A program made the position numbers and the translations under genes. Shown here piece after piece: positions 36,217 to 48,202 of a DNA stretch of 64,000 nt. The DNA is from Tetradesmus obliquus (taxonomy: Eukaryota > Chlorophyta > Chlorophyceae > Sphaeropleales > Scenedesmaceae), in contig CP126200.1 of NCBI GenBank assembly GCA_030272155.1, positions 744,001 to 808,000 of the forward strand. Reading direction: 5' to 3'. Under the pieces are notes generated by a model. It did not search any database. It was not told the DNA's origin and saw only the letters and a list, made by a program, of their open reading frames with translations. The stretch's first letter is position 1. Every line of letters starts with the position of its first letter.

Positions 36217-37494
36217 ATGCCACTTAAGCTCATCAACGCGGGGGGCTCGCTTACTTTTTCAGCAGTTGTGCTTGCGGCCCTGTGGGCTGTAAAATCAATT
36301 GCGGCCGCAGCACGACACAGGCAGAACACAGCAGCGAGCAGCAGCACGCAGCAAGGTGGTCACGCCAGCAAGTACGCCTTCAGCATAACCCCAACAGCGT
36401 TGGCATGGCTGGTAAGCTGTTTGATTGGCTAATGATTAAACAAAAGAGCCACGCTCAGCAACAGCAATGTGCCAGCACTGCTGTTCCTGCCTCTGACTTG
36501 TCACATCTGTCACTCCGCACACACCCCTGCAGGTGCAGTTGCAAGCTGTCCCTTACTTTGTGGTGGATGTTAGGCAAGCAGAGGATGTTGCAGGCAATCA
36601 CCTGTCCAATTGGCTGCAAGGGGCACTGCATATACCTGGTGGGTGACGCTGAGGTGCTGCTGCATGTCATGCTGCAACAGAAAACGCCAGCAGCAGGAAA
36701 CAGCAAGCGTGCCCTCACATTCAAACAGCGTATGCATGCATAGAAGCAAAAGCAACACAATCTTTTGGTTACAATAAAATGCGTGTAGGTCACCCTTCAT
36801 CCTTTTGTAACAGCCCCATGCAACCCCTGGGGTGTCCGTGCCGACCGGCTGCCTCCCTGCAGAGTCACAGCTAGCAGGCGCACTGTCAGCACCCTTCGCT
36901 GCCTGGACCAGCGCAGCAGCAGCAGCAGCAGCAGCGGCAGGAACAGCCGGACCAGACAATGATGGAGACAGTGCAGGTCAGCTAGGCAGCCTGGTCCCCA
37001 CACCGCACCATTTGCTAGTCTTGATAGCACAGAACGAGCAGCAGCAGGCAGCAGCGGCAGCCAAGGCAGCAGCAGCCGGTTATGACAGAGTTGCTGTGCT
37101 GGAAGGGGGTGCCAGCTCACTGCAGGAGGCCACACAGCATGCTGCTGCAGGTGAAGCAGCAATGCAAGCGCAGCAAGTTCTACATAGAGATGCATCGGCA
37201 CTGCTGCTGGACTTGGCGGCATTGCCAGAGGACCTGTATCTGCAGCTGAGCGACAGCCTAGCGCTGCAGCTGCAGCAGCAGCAGCAGCAGCAGCCTGGCT
37301 CTCCCTGTGCTGCCGAACATGAGGAGGCAGCCGCAGCAGATGGTCCTGCTGCCAGCAGCAGTGAGGCAGCAGCAGCAGCAGTGCCTGTGCTGCAGGGCCG
37401 GCGCGTGCTGGTGCTTGATGTGCGGCGACACGACGAGCGCACCCTGTATGGAGCCATCCCAGGCGCACTGCACCTGCCAGGTTGGTGCGGCTGC

Positions 37495-37533
<39 letters not shown>

Positions 37534-38538
37534 GCAAGCGGACGCGGCATACACCGCCAGGGTCTTGCACTTGCCTTGCGGTATGGAGCATGTGCCAGCA
37601 GGTGATCTTGCTGACTGTAGCTCCCATGGCGGCTGCCGCTGCAATTGCTGCTGCTGCTGCCTTGTCTGCTGCCGCAGTCGACGAGCTGCCATCTGCGCTG
37701 CTGCTGCCAGCCAGCCACTTTAGCCGCCGCTACCATTTTGAGCAGCCTGGCTGCGGGGATGTGCTAGTGTTGCAGAGCAGGCAGAGTGCAAGAGCGCACT
37801 GGGCAGCGCAGCTGGCTCGTGATGCTGGCTGGAAGCAGTGAGTGAGGTGCAGCGGCGTCGTTGTGCTTGCCTGCTGAGTCTGGGAGCATTGTCCAGCGTG
37901 TGTGGTGGCATTGGGAGTTGCTGAACGCTACAGGGCAGTGCTATCTGTGGGGCTGGGGTTGCAGAAGGGCTACATCATCTGCCAGCACCTGCATGCGGAT
38001 GCAAATCAGTCTGAGCATCCCATTTGCTCTCATGCCTCACGAGCATTGCTGTCTCTTTGCTGCCACGTTGACTGCGGCTGCTGCTGCCGCTGCTGCTGCT
38101 GGTGCAGCGTGTTTGTGTATGCTGGTGGCGTACGCAACTGGCAGCTCAGCCTGGCAGTGCAGGCGTACCCAGCTTACCAGCAGGTGAGGCTGCAATGCTT
38201 GATGCCTGGCTGCCCGGCTGTAGCTAGCCAGCTACAGCAGCTGAAAGGTTTGGTTTGCAGTGGCATGTTTTCCTGCACCCGGCAAGCCAGCTCTGCTGCT
38301 CTTACAACTGAGCCTGCCAGCCAGGTTTGCTGATTGTCCGTTGTGTTTCGAATGCCGTCCTGTCGAGTCACATTACGTTCTGCACCTGCGTCGTGTGCCC
38401 TGCGTTGGCAGCTATCGCGAGGGCTTGTGCATCTTGTGCCATGCTAGCAGCCCATCATCCCAGCTCCGTGTGATGTGGATAGCACACATCAACTTGCACG
38501 ATCACCCACCGCCCCATTCCTGTTACTGCTTGCATTGC

Positions 38539-38585
<47 letters not shown>

Positions 38586-38716
38586 AGTGGCAGCCGCCGC
38601 CCGACCCCGAGCCGTTCGTGCCCTGCCAGCCTGACGTGGCAGCAGGCGCAGCGCAGCTGCAGCAGCTGGGGCTGGCAGCGCTGCTGCTGGAGCAACATGC
38701 GCCCCTGCAGCAATAC

Positions 38717-38750
<34 letters not shown>

Positions 38751-38752
38751 GA
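36217..38752 (+). CDS. Tandem rhodanese-like domain protein without catalytic cysteine
   Basis: Six exons: 36217-36411, 36533-36638, 36863-37480, 37678-37837, 38108-38183, 38588-38752. They total 1125 nt, 374 aa, all in phase. A hydrophobic N-terminal stretch (SAVVLAALWAVKSIAAAA) may be a membrane anchor or part of a targeting peptide. Rhodanese-like domain 1 begins YFVVDVRQAEDVAGNHLSNW (about residue 72) and ends YDRVAVLEGGASSL. Domain 2 begins RRVLVLDVRRHDERTLYGAI (about residue 280) and ends HVFVYAGGVRNWQ. The loops where active rhodaneses have Cys read LIAQNEQQ and LQSRQSAR, so sulfurtransferase activity is unlikely and a binding or structural role is more likely. The C-terminus ends in poly-Q. 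The last exon is supported by phase and a CTG-rich acceptor only. Function unknown. Confidence 0.65.
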
Positions 38753-38849
38753 CAGTGCTGGTTAAGGCGGCTGGCTTGGTGCAGCACCTGCAGCAGTTGG
38801 GGCTGGCAGCGCTGCTGCTGGAGCAGCACGCGCCGCCGCGGCCGCGGCC

Positions 38850-38905
<56 letters not shown>

Positions 38906-40580
38906 CAGCATAGGGCGGCTAATGCTGCTGTTGATGCTGAGCACGGGGCATCATTAGGCAATGCAGCGGCACTGTGGGTGATGCCCACCATGTGCAGCAG
39001 CATCAGCTGCGCAGCACCTGTGCAGCTGACTCAGCTAACGCCTGCGGCACAGTTGCGGCACACCACTGCGTGCTGTGGTGCGCGCCTTGCGCACAGCCGC
39101 AGCAGCACACGGAGCAGAAGCAGCAGCAGCAGATGAGCGCTATAGCACAGCTGGGTGCAGGCGGCGCCCCTGTGCACTTCACGGCACCAGTGGCAGCCGC
39201 AGCTGCATCAGCAATGGAGGTTGCTCTGTAGGCCTGGGCCATGCGGCCGCCGCAGCAGCAGCACTTGCGCAGCTGGCTTCAGGCCTGCTGCCTTCTAGAT
39301 GGGTGCGTCTATCAACAACAAGCTATGCCCGCGTTGCAGCAGGCTGCACCGCAGGTCGTGTGATGCGGCCGCTGCAGCTCAGCCGAGCTCAGAAAACCAA
39401 GGGCCTTGCACAGCCTGGTGATACCATGTTCAAGCTAACGGTTCGAAGGGCTTGGCGGACGAGCATCTGACAGTTTATTTCTTTTCACCACAAACGCTAA
39501 CCGTTGGATGGACCGGCAACTTTCTTTACATTGGATCTACGATTCGGCATACCGGCACTTGACAGTGACGTGTGCAGCACCCTGACGGCCCTGACCAGCC
39601 TGGCGGGGGTTTGTCGTCTAAACCCCCTACTTCGATGCCTCGGTGTGACAATACAAGTAAAAAAAATTTATTCAAAATATAAGTATATAAAAAATTTATT
39701 CATAGTATAAGTTGTGTATGCAGCACACCTGACTGCGCACAGCACATATACACTGGCATGCTCGTTCACACTCACCTAATCCTGCGGTACTAATCCTGCG
39801 TTGTAGCAAAGGCCTACACTCCTGACATCTATTCTTTTGACCAATGGTAGCAGTCTACCCGTATCATCTATTTTGTCGATCGATTCTTCCATTCGCAGCT
39901 GATCATACACACGGGTGCAGCCAACACCCAGCCGAGCCCGTTGCAAGGTGCGTCCCGTGCTTCGATCGAAATGCAGCAAGGACAACCGGACACTTGATTT
40001 ATCACTCAGCCCTTTCATGCAGAAATGCTGCCACGGAACACGTGAGATGCTCAAAACACCATTGATTCTGGTGACTCTGTCACCAAGCCCTATGGAAGCA
40101 CGAATCATCTGACAACCCTCATTGCTTTACCACACACTAGGTTTGAGCATGAGCCCTCTGCTATGTTGTCCACGCAATTCCTGCTTTGTGCTGCAGGGGG
40201 GCGGTTGTCTGCAGCAGTTGAGCAGCAGGTGGAGGCAGCAGTGACTGCGCAGACCCTTCCCCAGAGCTAGAGAGGACTTGAACTGCGAGCAGAGAACTGC
40301 GGCAGAAGCCGCGTTTTGCTGATAGAAAAGAAGAAGAGTCACAGCTATTGCAGCAGTTCAAAGTGCTGCAGGAGAGAGGAGCGCAGCTGTTACAACCATA
40401 CGCGCTACTGGTGCAGCAACAAAAGCGGGCGACTGCAGGTGCGGCTGTGATGAACAAAGCAGCCGCAGTGGTGCCTGCCTGATGCCTATAGGCTGCCTGT
40501 CACTCGGGCACTCAGTCTCAAAGCTGCATGCATACCTGTGTCACGCAAGTCCTTCTCAACTTTGTGCTGCAGGAGGCAGG
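38753..40580. other. Intergenic region with a partial copy of the preceding exon and an AT-rich island
   Basis: 38763-38912 repeats the sense of the rhodanese gene's last exon (LQQLGLAALLLEQHAP) and ends in a long CAG tract; it could be an alternative 3' exon. An AT-rich stretch lies at 39655-39715. A 110-codon minus-strand ORF (40108-39776), unusually poor in CAG, matches nothing I recognise. A decayed copy of the next gene's first exon lies at about 40195-40445. Confidence 0.45.
39655..39715. repeat. AT-rich island with an imperfect direct repeat
   Basis: AAAAAATTTATTCAAAATAT followed by a second copy AAAAAATTTATTCATAGTAT. It is the most AT-rich stretch in a GC-rich window. It could be a 3' processing region, an attachment region or inserted organelle DNA; none is supported further. 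Confidence 0.6.
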
Positions 40581-42181
40581 ATGTCTGCAGCATTAGACGA
40601 AAAGATCGCAGCACTAGCGAGTCGCCCAGGCGCCTCTGAACTTGACAAGGCTTGCCATGCAAGCAGACAAGTGATGGCGAAGCTGCGGGATGCTTCTGGA
40701 GAAGACGAATGGCAATTGCTGCAGCAGTTGAAACTGCTGCAGCAGAGACAGCTACTGCTGCTGGAACCGCACATGCGGCAACAGGGTTCCACAGGTGAGG
40801 CTAGATGGAGAACAGCAGTCAGGGTGATGTCCCCTGGTGCGCATGGACAGCCTGTCAGTTAGGCTGTCCACTAGGCTTTCCATAAGCCACTAGGCTTTTC
40901 ATAAGTCATTAAGCTACATGCATGCATTGCCATGCCAGTCCGCGCCTACACACCTCCGAAAATGGCCATACAATGCAAATGGCAAGGAGAAAACAGCAGC
41001 ACGAGCGCTGGTAAACCTGGCGCAACAGCAGGTATGCTGCAGGGTTGCAAGATGCTGCTGGCATACCCTGCTGACCTGGCATTGTAGCCTTTATTAACAT
41101 ACATTGGTACCAAATTGATTCACCAGGAGTATTATAGAAGTGCAACCTTATCGGGTGCTGAGATGCTATTTTAGTGTGTTGACAGTAACCACAAGCCTAC
41201 ACGACAAGCTTTGATCCTTTGATGCCACACAACGCAACACAACATTCTGTCTCATTGTTGCTCGTCCACCATGCATGCATGGTGTACACATGGCCTGCTC
41301 CCTGCTGCAGGCGGCAGCATGTCAGCAGCAGCTGAAGACAAGCGAACTGCGGCATCAACGGCTTACCCCTATCGAGCCGACTATCGCTATCACTCAGAAC
41401 ACTATCAAGAACTAGACAGGGCTTACCTTGCAAGCGATGAAGTGCTGAAGAAGCTGCGGTATGCTGCTACTAGAGCAGACAAGCGGCAACTGCTGCAGCA
41501 GTTGAAGCTACTGCGGCAGAGACAGTTGCAGCTGCTGCAACCCTATCTGGAGGTGCTGTGGCAGCGGGATCGCATAGGTGAGGCAGGATGCTGAACAGCA
41601 GTCAAAGTGCTGTCCGCTGGTGCTCATGGACAGCCTATCAGTCAGGCTATCAATCAGCCACAAGCTGCATGCATAGTGCCATTGCCATGCCAGTCCGTGT
41701 CTGCAAGGAGGCAAGCAGAAACAGCTACACGAGCGTGTGTACACCTGGTGCAACAGCTGGTTTGCTGTCAAGTTCGCTTGATGCTGCTGGCATATCCTGC
41801 TGACCTGGCATTGCAGCCTGGAGTCTGCATGTGACAGATACATGTTGCAGTCCTCGCAGGCTGGCAACAAATAAGGTCATGGTGGCCTAGCAATGCCGTT
41901 CAATTACTTGTTGCTTACGCGAAAGGGACTAACTCTGCAAGCAGCGACTGCCATGGTGTACTTACGTTAGGCCTTGCGGGTGGCATCCGGCCTGCATCAT
42001 CACTTTGACTATGAGAGACGCAGCCCAAGCAACAGCATCATGCGCTGCTGTCATGGGTGCTACATGCTACTGTCAACATGGCATGCAAGAACTCTCCAAA
42101 CCCTTTGCTGTGTGCGCTGCCTGCGTGTTGCTGCTTGCATTTTGCATATCTACTGCTTGGAACTCAATTCCATCGTACAGA

Positions 42182-42212
<31 letters not shown>

Positions 42213-44090
42213 GGTGAGGCCTCAATGTGCTGGCGGTGTTGCGTGTTGGAAGGCCCCGCAACCTGCGCAGAGTGGCATCCCACAAGCAGCAACCGCAAGC
42301 ACCTATCAGCACCTATCAGCAGCAGCTGTCATGGTGGTCAGCACCACATTGCTTTCACACCAGGTCTGGCTGAATTGTACGCTAGCAAGTCTGACATGTC
42401 ATGTTCGCGACAGATTACCGTGTTTCAACCACCCCAGCTATCTCAATGGTCCATGTTGTGTGGATATTCTTTTGCTGCTTGTGCCAGGGTCGCAAGTGCC
42501 TGGCGTTTGCGAGTTCGATGTCGACACCATGCAGATCCCTGATGAGATGACTGCACTGCTGGAGCCCTTCAGGCCGGCCAAGCAGCCCAAGCTGGTGAGC
42601 ACTTGAGCAGGCTGGCCTCCCTCCTACAACACAACTGGTTCATTCCCGCTTTGGCTCGAATTGCGGATGCATTGTCGTGTTGAGGCTCTGCAGGAACTGT
42701 GCATGGATGTGTCGCCATGTGCTACTATGACCTGCAGATGTATGTGGCCTCCTTACCAACGGTTGCGTATGAGACTTGGTTGCTGCCCGCCATGCTGTGC
42801 AGACTTGGTGGGCCCGCCTCTTCCAGCACAGCAGCCAAGGCATGACAAAGGTGAGCGCTTGATGGTGGCCTCCTGTGAATAACCCGGCTGAACAATTCTG
42901 TTAACAGAACAAACGTTGTTAACAGAACAACGTTGTTGCAGTCCTTGCTGCAGGTCTGCTTGTCCTGCAAGTGTGCTGGCAGCCAATGTACTGCCATAGG
43001 CCATGATTGCCAGCGGATTTATGTCGGCTCCTTCAACCGCTGAGAGCTGTGACTTGGTTGTTTCACGCCATGCTATGCAGACGTGGTGGGCCCGCCTCTT
43101 CCAGCGCAGCAGCTAAGACATGATGAAGAAGACACAGTACTGCATCTGACGGCCGGTGACAGGTGCACCAGTTGCCGCGACATAGGGCAAGGCATGGCAA
43201 TCTTGACACAGAGATTCCAATTTGTTGCTTGCAAGCAGGCTATGCGGTGTGCAGATGCTGGGACCCGCGCATGCGCTGCTATGCAGAGCCTACCACAAAG
43301 TTTTCATAATGGAGACCGCCTTGGTTTGATAGCGCCTATCCCAACCTTGTCATCCCAGCCCCTTCCAAACACACCAGGGCAGGGCACATGCATCACCGCG
43401 GCCCGGCATGATGTTCAGCTTGGCGGAGGTGCAGCAGCGTGGCAGTTTCACACAGAGGGCATTGTACAGCAGTGAACAGGCAGTGCCTTAATTGGTTGGT
43501 GATTGTATACTTAATTGGTACATTGGTGATGACAGGCAGTGCCTCAGGGTGCAGCAGCAGGCTGAGCTGGCCCTGGGCAGCATTTGGGTCCGCCAAATGC
43601 ACCCCCGGGGTGTCGGGGTGTTCCTCCAGAAGAAGGCCAGCCTCAGTGCACGCAAAGCAGTGCATGCAGCAGCTGTGCTGTGCTGCTGTGCTGGCCATGC
43701 ATTGTGGAGCCTCAGTGGCCATGCATTGTGGAGCCTCAGCACGCATCAAGCAGTGCATGCAGCAGCTTTGCCATGCATCGTGGAGGAGGAGGACCTGCTA
43801 GTGATGCGGCAGGTGCCCGCAGGGAATGCACAAACCACCACTGCAGTGCCTGCTGTGCCTGTTTGTACAGTGCCGTCACTGATCAGGTTTTGACAACTTG
43901 AGGTGCCGCCCACCAGCTTTGACCTGTTGCGCCATACTTGCATGGCGCTGGTGCACCTGATCAGGTATCTTGATATGGATGATCTGCACCTGATCCTGAT
44001 CTGCACCTGATCAGATATCATGATATGGATTATCTGCATGCATCGTGGAGGAGGAGGACCTGCTGGGGATGCTGCAGGTGGGGCCAGGAA
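40581..44090 (+). CDS. Unknown protein; gene with duplicated alternative first exons (partial model)
   Basis: First exon 40581-40794 starts MSAALDEKIAALASRPGASE and ends in a Leu/Gln-rich helix (QLLQQLKLLQQRQLLLLEPH). A paralogous first exon at 41319-41577 (MSAAAEDKRT..., QLLQQLKLLRQRQLQLLQPY) ends in the same phase. Exon 2, 42488-42594, encodes PGVCEFDVDTMQIPDEMTAL and exon 3, 42803-42850, encodes TWWARLFQHSSQGMTK; both join either first exon in phase. A broken copy of exon 3 with an in-frame stop is at 43081-43115. Further exons probably include about 43537-43690 (ELALGSIWVRQMHPRGVGVF) and about 43780-43812 (CIVEEEDLLVMRQ, copied near 44042-44075), but their phases could not be settled and the end is approximate. 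I do not recognise the family. Confidence 0.45.
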
Positions 44091-46563
44091 GGCACAGTCA
44101 AGTTTTGCACACAACCACAGCAGTGCCGCCACTGATCAGGTTTTGAATCCATGAATCGTCACCACTTAGCTTAAGCCAACTGTGTTATTCTTGCATGGTG
44201 CTGGTGCACCTGATACAGAAGATCTACAGGTGAAGCCAGCAACAGCATTGGTGTGAGGAGGAGCAGCAGCAGGCAACAAGCACACACTTGATGCTGCCGC
44301 TGCTGCGTTAGCACTAACATATTCACAATGCTACAGCCTGCATGTTGGCTGTTAGCAGTAGCAGTATGTGTGCAGCTGGTCCTTGCCAGCCGCGCTGTTG
44401 GGACGCAGGCGTTTGTTCAAGCACCCTGCACTGCAGTCTGGTGACATGTCCGCTTGTTGCGCAGTCTGAGCAGCAGAGTGTGAGTATGTACATAATTTCG
44501 TTTTGCAACTTGTTGTTGTTGTGCCATGGCAAGCATATCTCAGCATTGGTTGGCCAGATTGGTTTGGGCCAGCAGGGAGGCATGCCTTATCAAGCTTGCT
44601 TGGCAGTGGGGCTGGTGCCTGGGGTTGGGTTCAGTTCAGAACGTGTATCGTATTGTATGGTACTGCCAAACAACGAAATAATCATAGTGTAGTGTACTGC
44701 GTTGTATAACATCGTTTCATACTATACAAGTAGTATGGTGTTCTTTGTGGCTAGATTGATGTGCTTGTGGTTCGCTGAACAGTGATGGTGACGAGTGTTT
44801 TGTGGGGCAAGCTGCTGCGCGGCTGCAGCCTGCCAGGCTGCGACAGCAATCACTGGATACAAGTGCAGTTGACGGCATGCATTTGGCTCTCAATTCACCA
44901 TGCATGGGACAATTAGGAACACAACCTGCACAAGATGGGGGTGGTGGTTTCGGGGAACTCAGAATATTCTGCATGCTAGTGCAGGCTATGTAGATGCTGC
45001 CGTTTCCTTTTACGGCTTTCATGGTGTTTTGCACGCTTCTGCTGTGTTCCAGTGTGGTAACGGTCATTCAGCTGCACAGCTTCATGCCGCGTGCAGTATG
45101 CTTGGCTTGAAAGCCTAGCGGCTCGGTCAAGACCGTTCAACGCTGCTTATTTATTGGTCCGGGCGCTGGGCACCTCCTGTATAGGGGTGTTTGCGTGTCT
45201 TGCTGGTGACGACAGTGCCGTAGGCCTCCGGCAGTCAGGTTCGCCTGCTTGCTGTGTATGGCCACCCAGTAGGGTTTCGCTCCCCCTGGTAACATAAAAA
45301 AGACCGTCAAACGCTGGCATCTGCAACATCTGGGGTGACTGCTGTCTGCTCAGTAGCTGTTGCTGGCCGCCAGCTGCTGCCAGTTGCTGGCCACCAGCTG
45401 CTGCCAGGTGCTGGCCACCAGCTGCTGCCAGGCAGCAGGGCATGCTGGAACGGCCGCTGTGCCACGGCTGAGCGGAGGAGCGCTCCTCACAAATCTGCCT
45501 GTGTCGCTGACAACTAGTTGCTTGTTTACTATTCAATCGCTAGACTTTCCATCTTTACAAATCTAGCTTTCAGCGCCTTTGGATGGGGGGAGCATTACGG
45601 ATGACTGCAGAAGCGCACCTCAATGCTAGTAGCTTTGTACTGTTCAGCAAGTTGCAAGTTACTTGCATGCACGCATGGCAGGACAACATATCGCAGCGCT
45701 GCATGACGTCTTGCACCATACTCAGCATAACACAATGCAGCACGCGTTCACAATGACTATGAAACCAAATCTTATCTGTGCCGTGAAAGCTTTTGCACAC
45801 AACATGTCTGTTTGGATATGTTCCAGCTGAGCCAAAGGCTCAGTCTGATAAATAGGTGAAATACAAGCTGTTGGTACGTGTCCAGCAGGGCATGGTGTGC
45901 CATACGCCACTTCCGAAGAGTGCACAGAAATGACAACTGCAACCAGGTGATGCTGGCGCGCTCGGCATGTGCCTGAACAACTGATACACCCAGGACCTGC
46001 AGGACTCAGACTAGTATCACTATTCAGCCTCACACTGTGTGGTGGCAGCACAACAAACCATCGCCCACACAACGTAGCAAGCTGCAACTGCAAGTGCCAC
46101 GACAGCCACCATATGCTGTATCAACATAGCCTTTGCAACTTGTGTCAACTGCTTGTGCAAAACAGCAACGCAAGTTCTTGCAACTATTGCATGCGGGTCG
46201 CTCTGAATTGGTAAAATTATTGCACAACAACAAGACACATGCAAGGTCAAGGAAGGTCACGCAATCCCATTCTGCAAAGGCGGCAAGCAACTGGTAGCTG
46301 TTCTGTTCTCAGCAACTGCATTTGCTTTCATTCATCACTCCCAGGGCAAGGACTGCAAGCAGTTGACCCAGATCGTCATCCTAACACACTTCTCCAATCA
46401 CATCATAGTCTGGCAGGCATCCATGCTGCAGAGCAGTGTTGCGTCTAACACGCATGACGGCGTGCAGCACACAACGGCCACTTGCTGTGCAGCTGCTGCC
46501 TTTGATTCTGGTCTTGCCTGCATAATGAACCGCGTTGTTGGTACCAACCTCACAGGCCGGCGC
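44091..46563. other. Region without a recognisable gene
   Basis: No exon with family motifs was found. A 24-bp unit (CAGCTGCTGCCAGGTGCTGGCCAC-like) is repeated about three times at 45368-45432. The remaining ORFs are short and uncharacteristic. The 3' end of the preceding gene may extend into it. Confidence 0.45.
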
Positions 46564-47645
46564 TTATGCATAGTCCTCCCCAGTCTCTGGGTGCACATCT
46601 GCAGGAGGTGGCTCCCATGTGCCCGCCACCTCCTCCCCTTCAGCTGCTGCAGCCGCCGCTGCTGCTGCTGCCTTGCTGGCCACCGCTGCTGCTGCTGCTG
46701 TCTGCGCAAGCAGCTCGCTGAACTGCTGCGGGTCTGTTGCGGCCTCCAGGTAAATGAAGCCGGGGTTGTCCCTGATAGCATCCTGCAAGCATGCAGCAAG
46801 AGGCAGCAGCAGGGACAGGGTGCGACAGTTAGGAACACCAAGGCCGCAGCTGCTGTGCAAATGGCCTGACATCACCACTTGTGCATGAACAGCATCCGCC
46901 ATCTGCCCGTGCAGGGCACTTGCAACAACCGATCGCACTGCTGGCAGTCATGGCGTGGAACGCCGGCGAGAGCAGCATACCTCGAGCGTTGCGCCCTGCG
47001 CTGCCACCAGCTGTTGCAGCAGCTCCACATACTTGGCCTGGCCTGCCTCTGGGGAGCTGCATCCACAGCACAGCAGGTACCATGAGTGTCGGGAAACAAC
47101 GTGTTAGGCATGTTTATATGCCGAGAGGGCTGCACTGCAGTTGCTTGCAACTTGTCACAGATCAGCGACTGGCAGGGCACTCGTCAGCATCACAGTTTGC
47201 TGCTGGTTGCTGGTTGTGCCCACCTGCCATCTGTGACCAGCTGCTGCAACATCTCATTGAGCCTGGTCATGCAGCTGGAGCTCAGCACCTGCAGCAGCAG
47301 AGCGGCGTGCACAAACGTTGCTGTCAGCGCGCTCCTGGTCTTGCTATTAAGGTACCAGGTGCCATGTTGCTGTATTAAATACTTCCACTGCGTGGCTAGT
47401 GTGCATGGCACTCACAGCCTGCGCTACAGCTGGAGGGGTTCAACATAACTTGTGACACAGTGCAGTTGATGCAAGATGCCGATTGCAGCTTCATGTAGCA
47501 GCGGACATACTGGGGGCTTCGCCATAAGCTGTGTGGTGTGGATGCAGTGCATGGGGAGCAGCGAATCTGTTGGGGCCCCTATCAGCACACGCTGCCCACT
47601 CACAATTTTCTTTGCCTCAAAGTCGTCAAAGAAGTCCTTGGCCAT
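46564..47645 (-). CDS. Unknown small protein, 133 aa
   Basis: Four exons on the minus strand: 47645-47604 (MAKDFFDDFEAKKI), 47288-47224 (VLSSSCMTRLNEMLQQLVTD), 47056-46981 (SPEAGQAKYVELLQQLVAAQ) and 46782-46564. They total 402 nt with agreeing phases and good GT/AG sites. The first ATG has an ACCATGG context. The protein is acidic and mostly helical, with two similar LNEMLQQLV / VELLQQLVA segments, then FIYLEAATDPQQFSELLAQ, an alanine-rich helix and a Pro/Glu-rich tail ending ETGEDYA. No signal or membrane segment is seen. I do not recognise the family. Codon use and helix design argue for a real gene rather than a repeat ORF. Confidence 0.6.
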
Positions 47646-48202
47646 GGTGGTAGTGGTGGTGGTGGTGTCCACTTGAAGGCCCCAGCAGCAGCTGGTTGTG
47701 GTTGGCTGCTTCTGCTCGACCACGCTCAGCCCAGCAACTGCGCTGCTAACTTAAATGGTGGTTGTTTTGAGTCCCTAGCAGTTGACCGCAGCTCAAGTCA
47801 CTCACACGTTCAAACCAGGCGACAGCACCAGGCAACAGCAACTTCCAAAACCGACCACACACCAGAACATACCACCAAGTCGACGGTAGGAAATTGGAGC
47901 ATTGTTTGAAGTATTTGATTTCATACCTGGGCAGGTGCAACCCCGATTGGCATCGTTGCTGTTCAGTGCGTGGTATGACATCTCACTGCGTACCACACCG
48001 TGCTGAAGATCTCACGGATGTTTGCTGGCGACCTTCAAGATTCTTTGTTTGCAGATAACCCACCAGTCTGCAAGCAAAGGACGCTTGCCTAGCAGCTGGG
48101 AGAGGGAAGCCACCATCATCAGATGACGTCGATCCAGCCTCTATACATATTCATTATATCCCATTGACGGTTTTAGAATGATATGGTGATAAAGTTTTTC
48201 GC
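47646..48202. promoter_or_regulatory. Divergent upstream region of the 133-aa gene and the RSH gene
   Basis: The two genes run away from each other here, 557 bp apart if the RSH start is at 48203. The sequence is poor in CAG repeats. No individual promoter element can be named. Confidence 0.4.

Noticed and set aside
36797..37627. 276-codon minus-strand ORF over the rhodanese gene
   Set aside because: It is antisense to an exon with rhodanese motifs and agreeing phases. Its length comes from GCT/GCA repeats without stops.
38763..38912. Second copy of the rhodanese last exon as a separate gene
   Set aside because: No start codon or upstream domain; it is best explained as a partial duplicate or alternative 3' exon.
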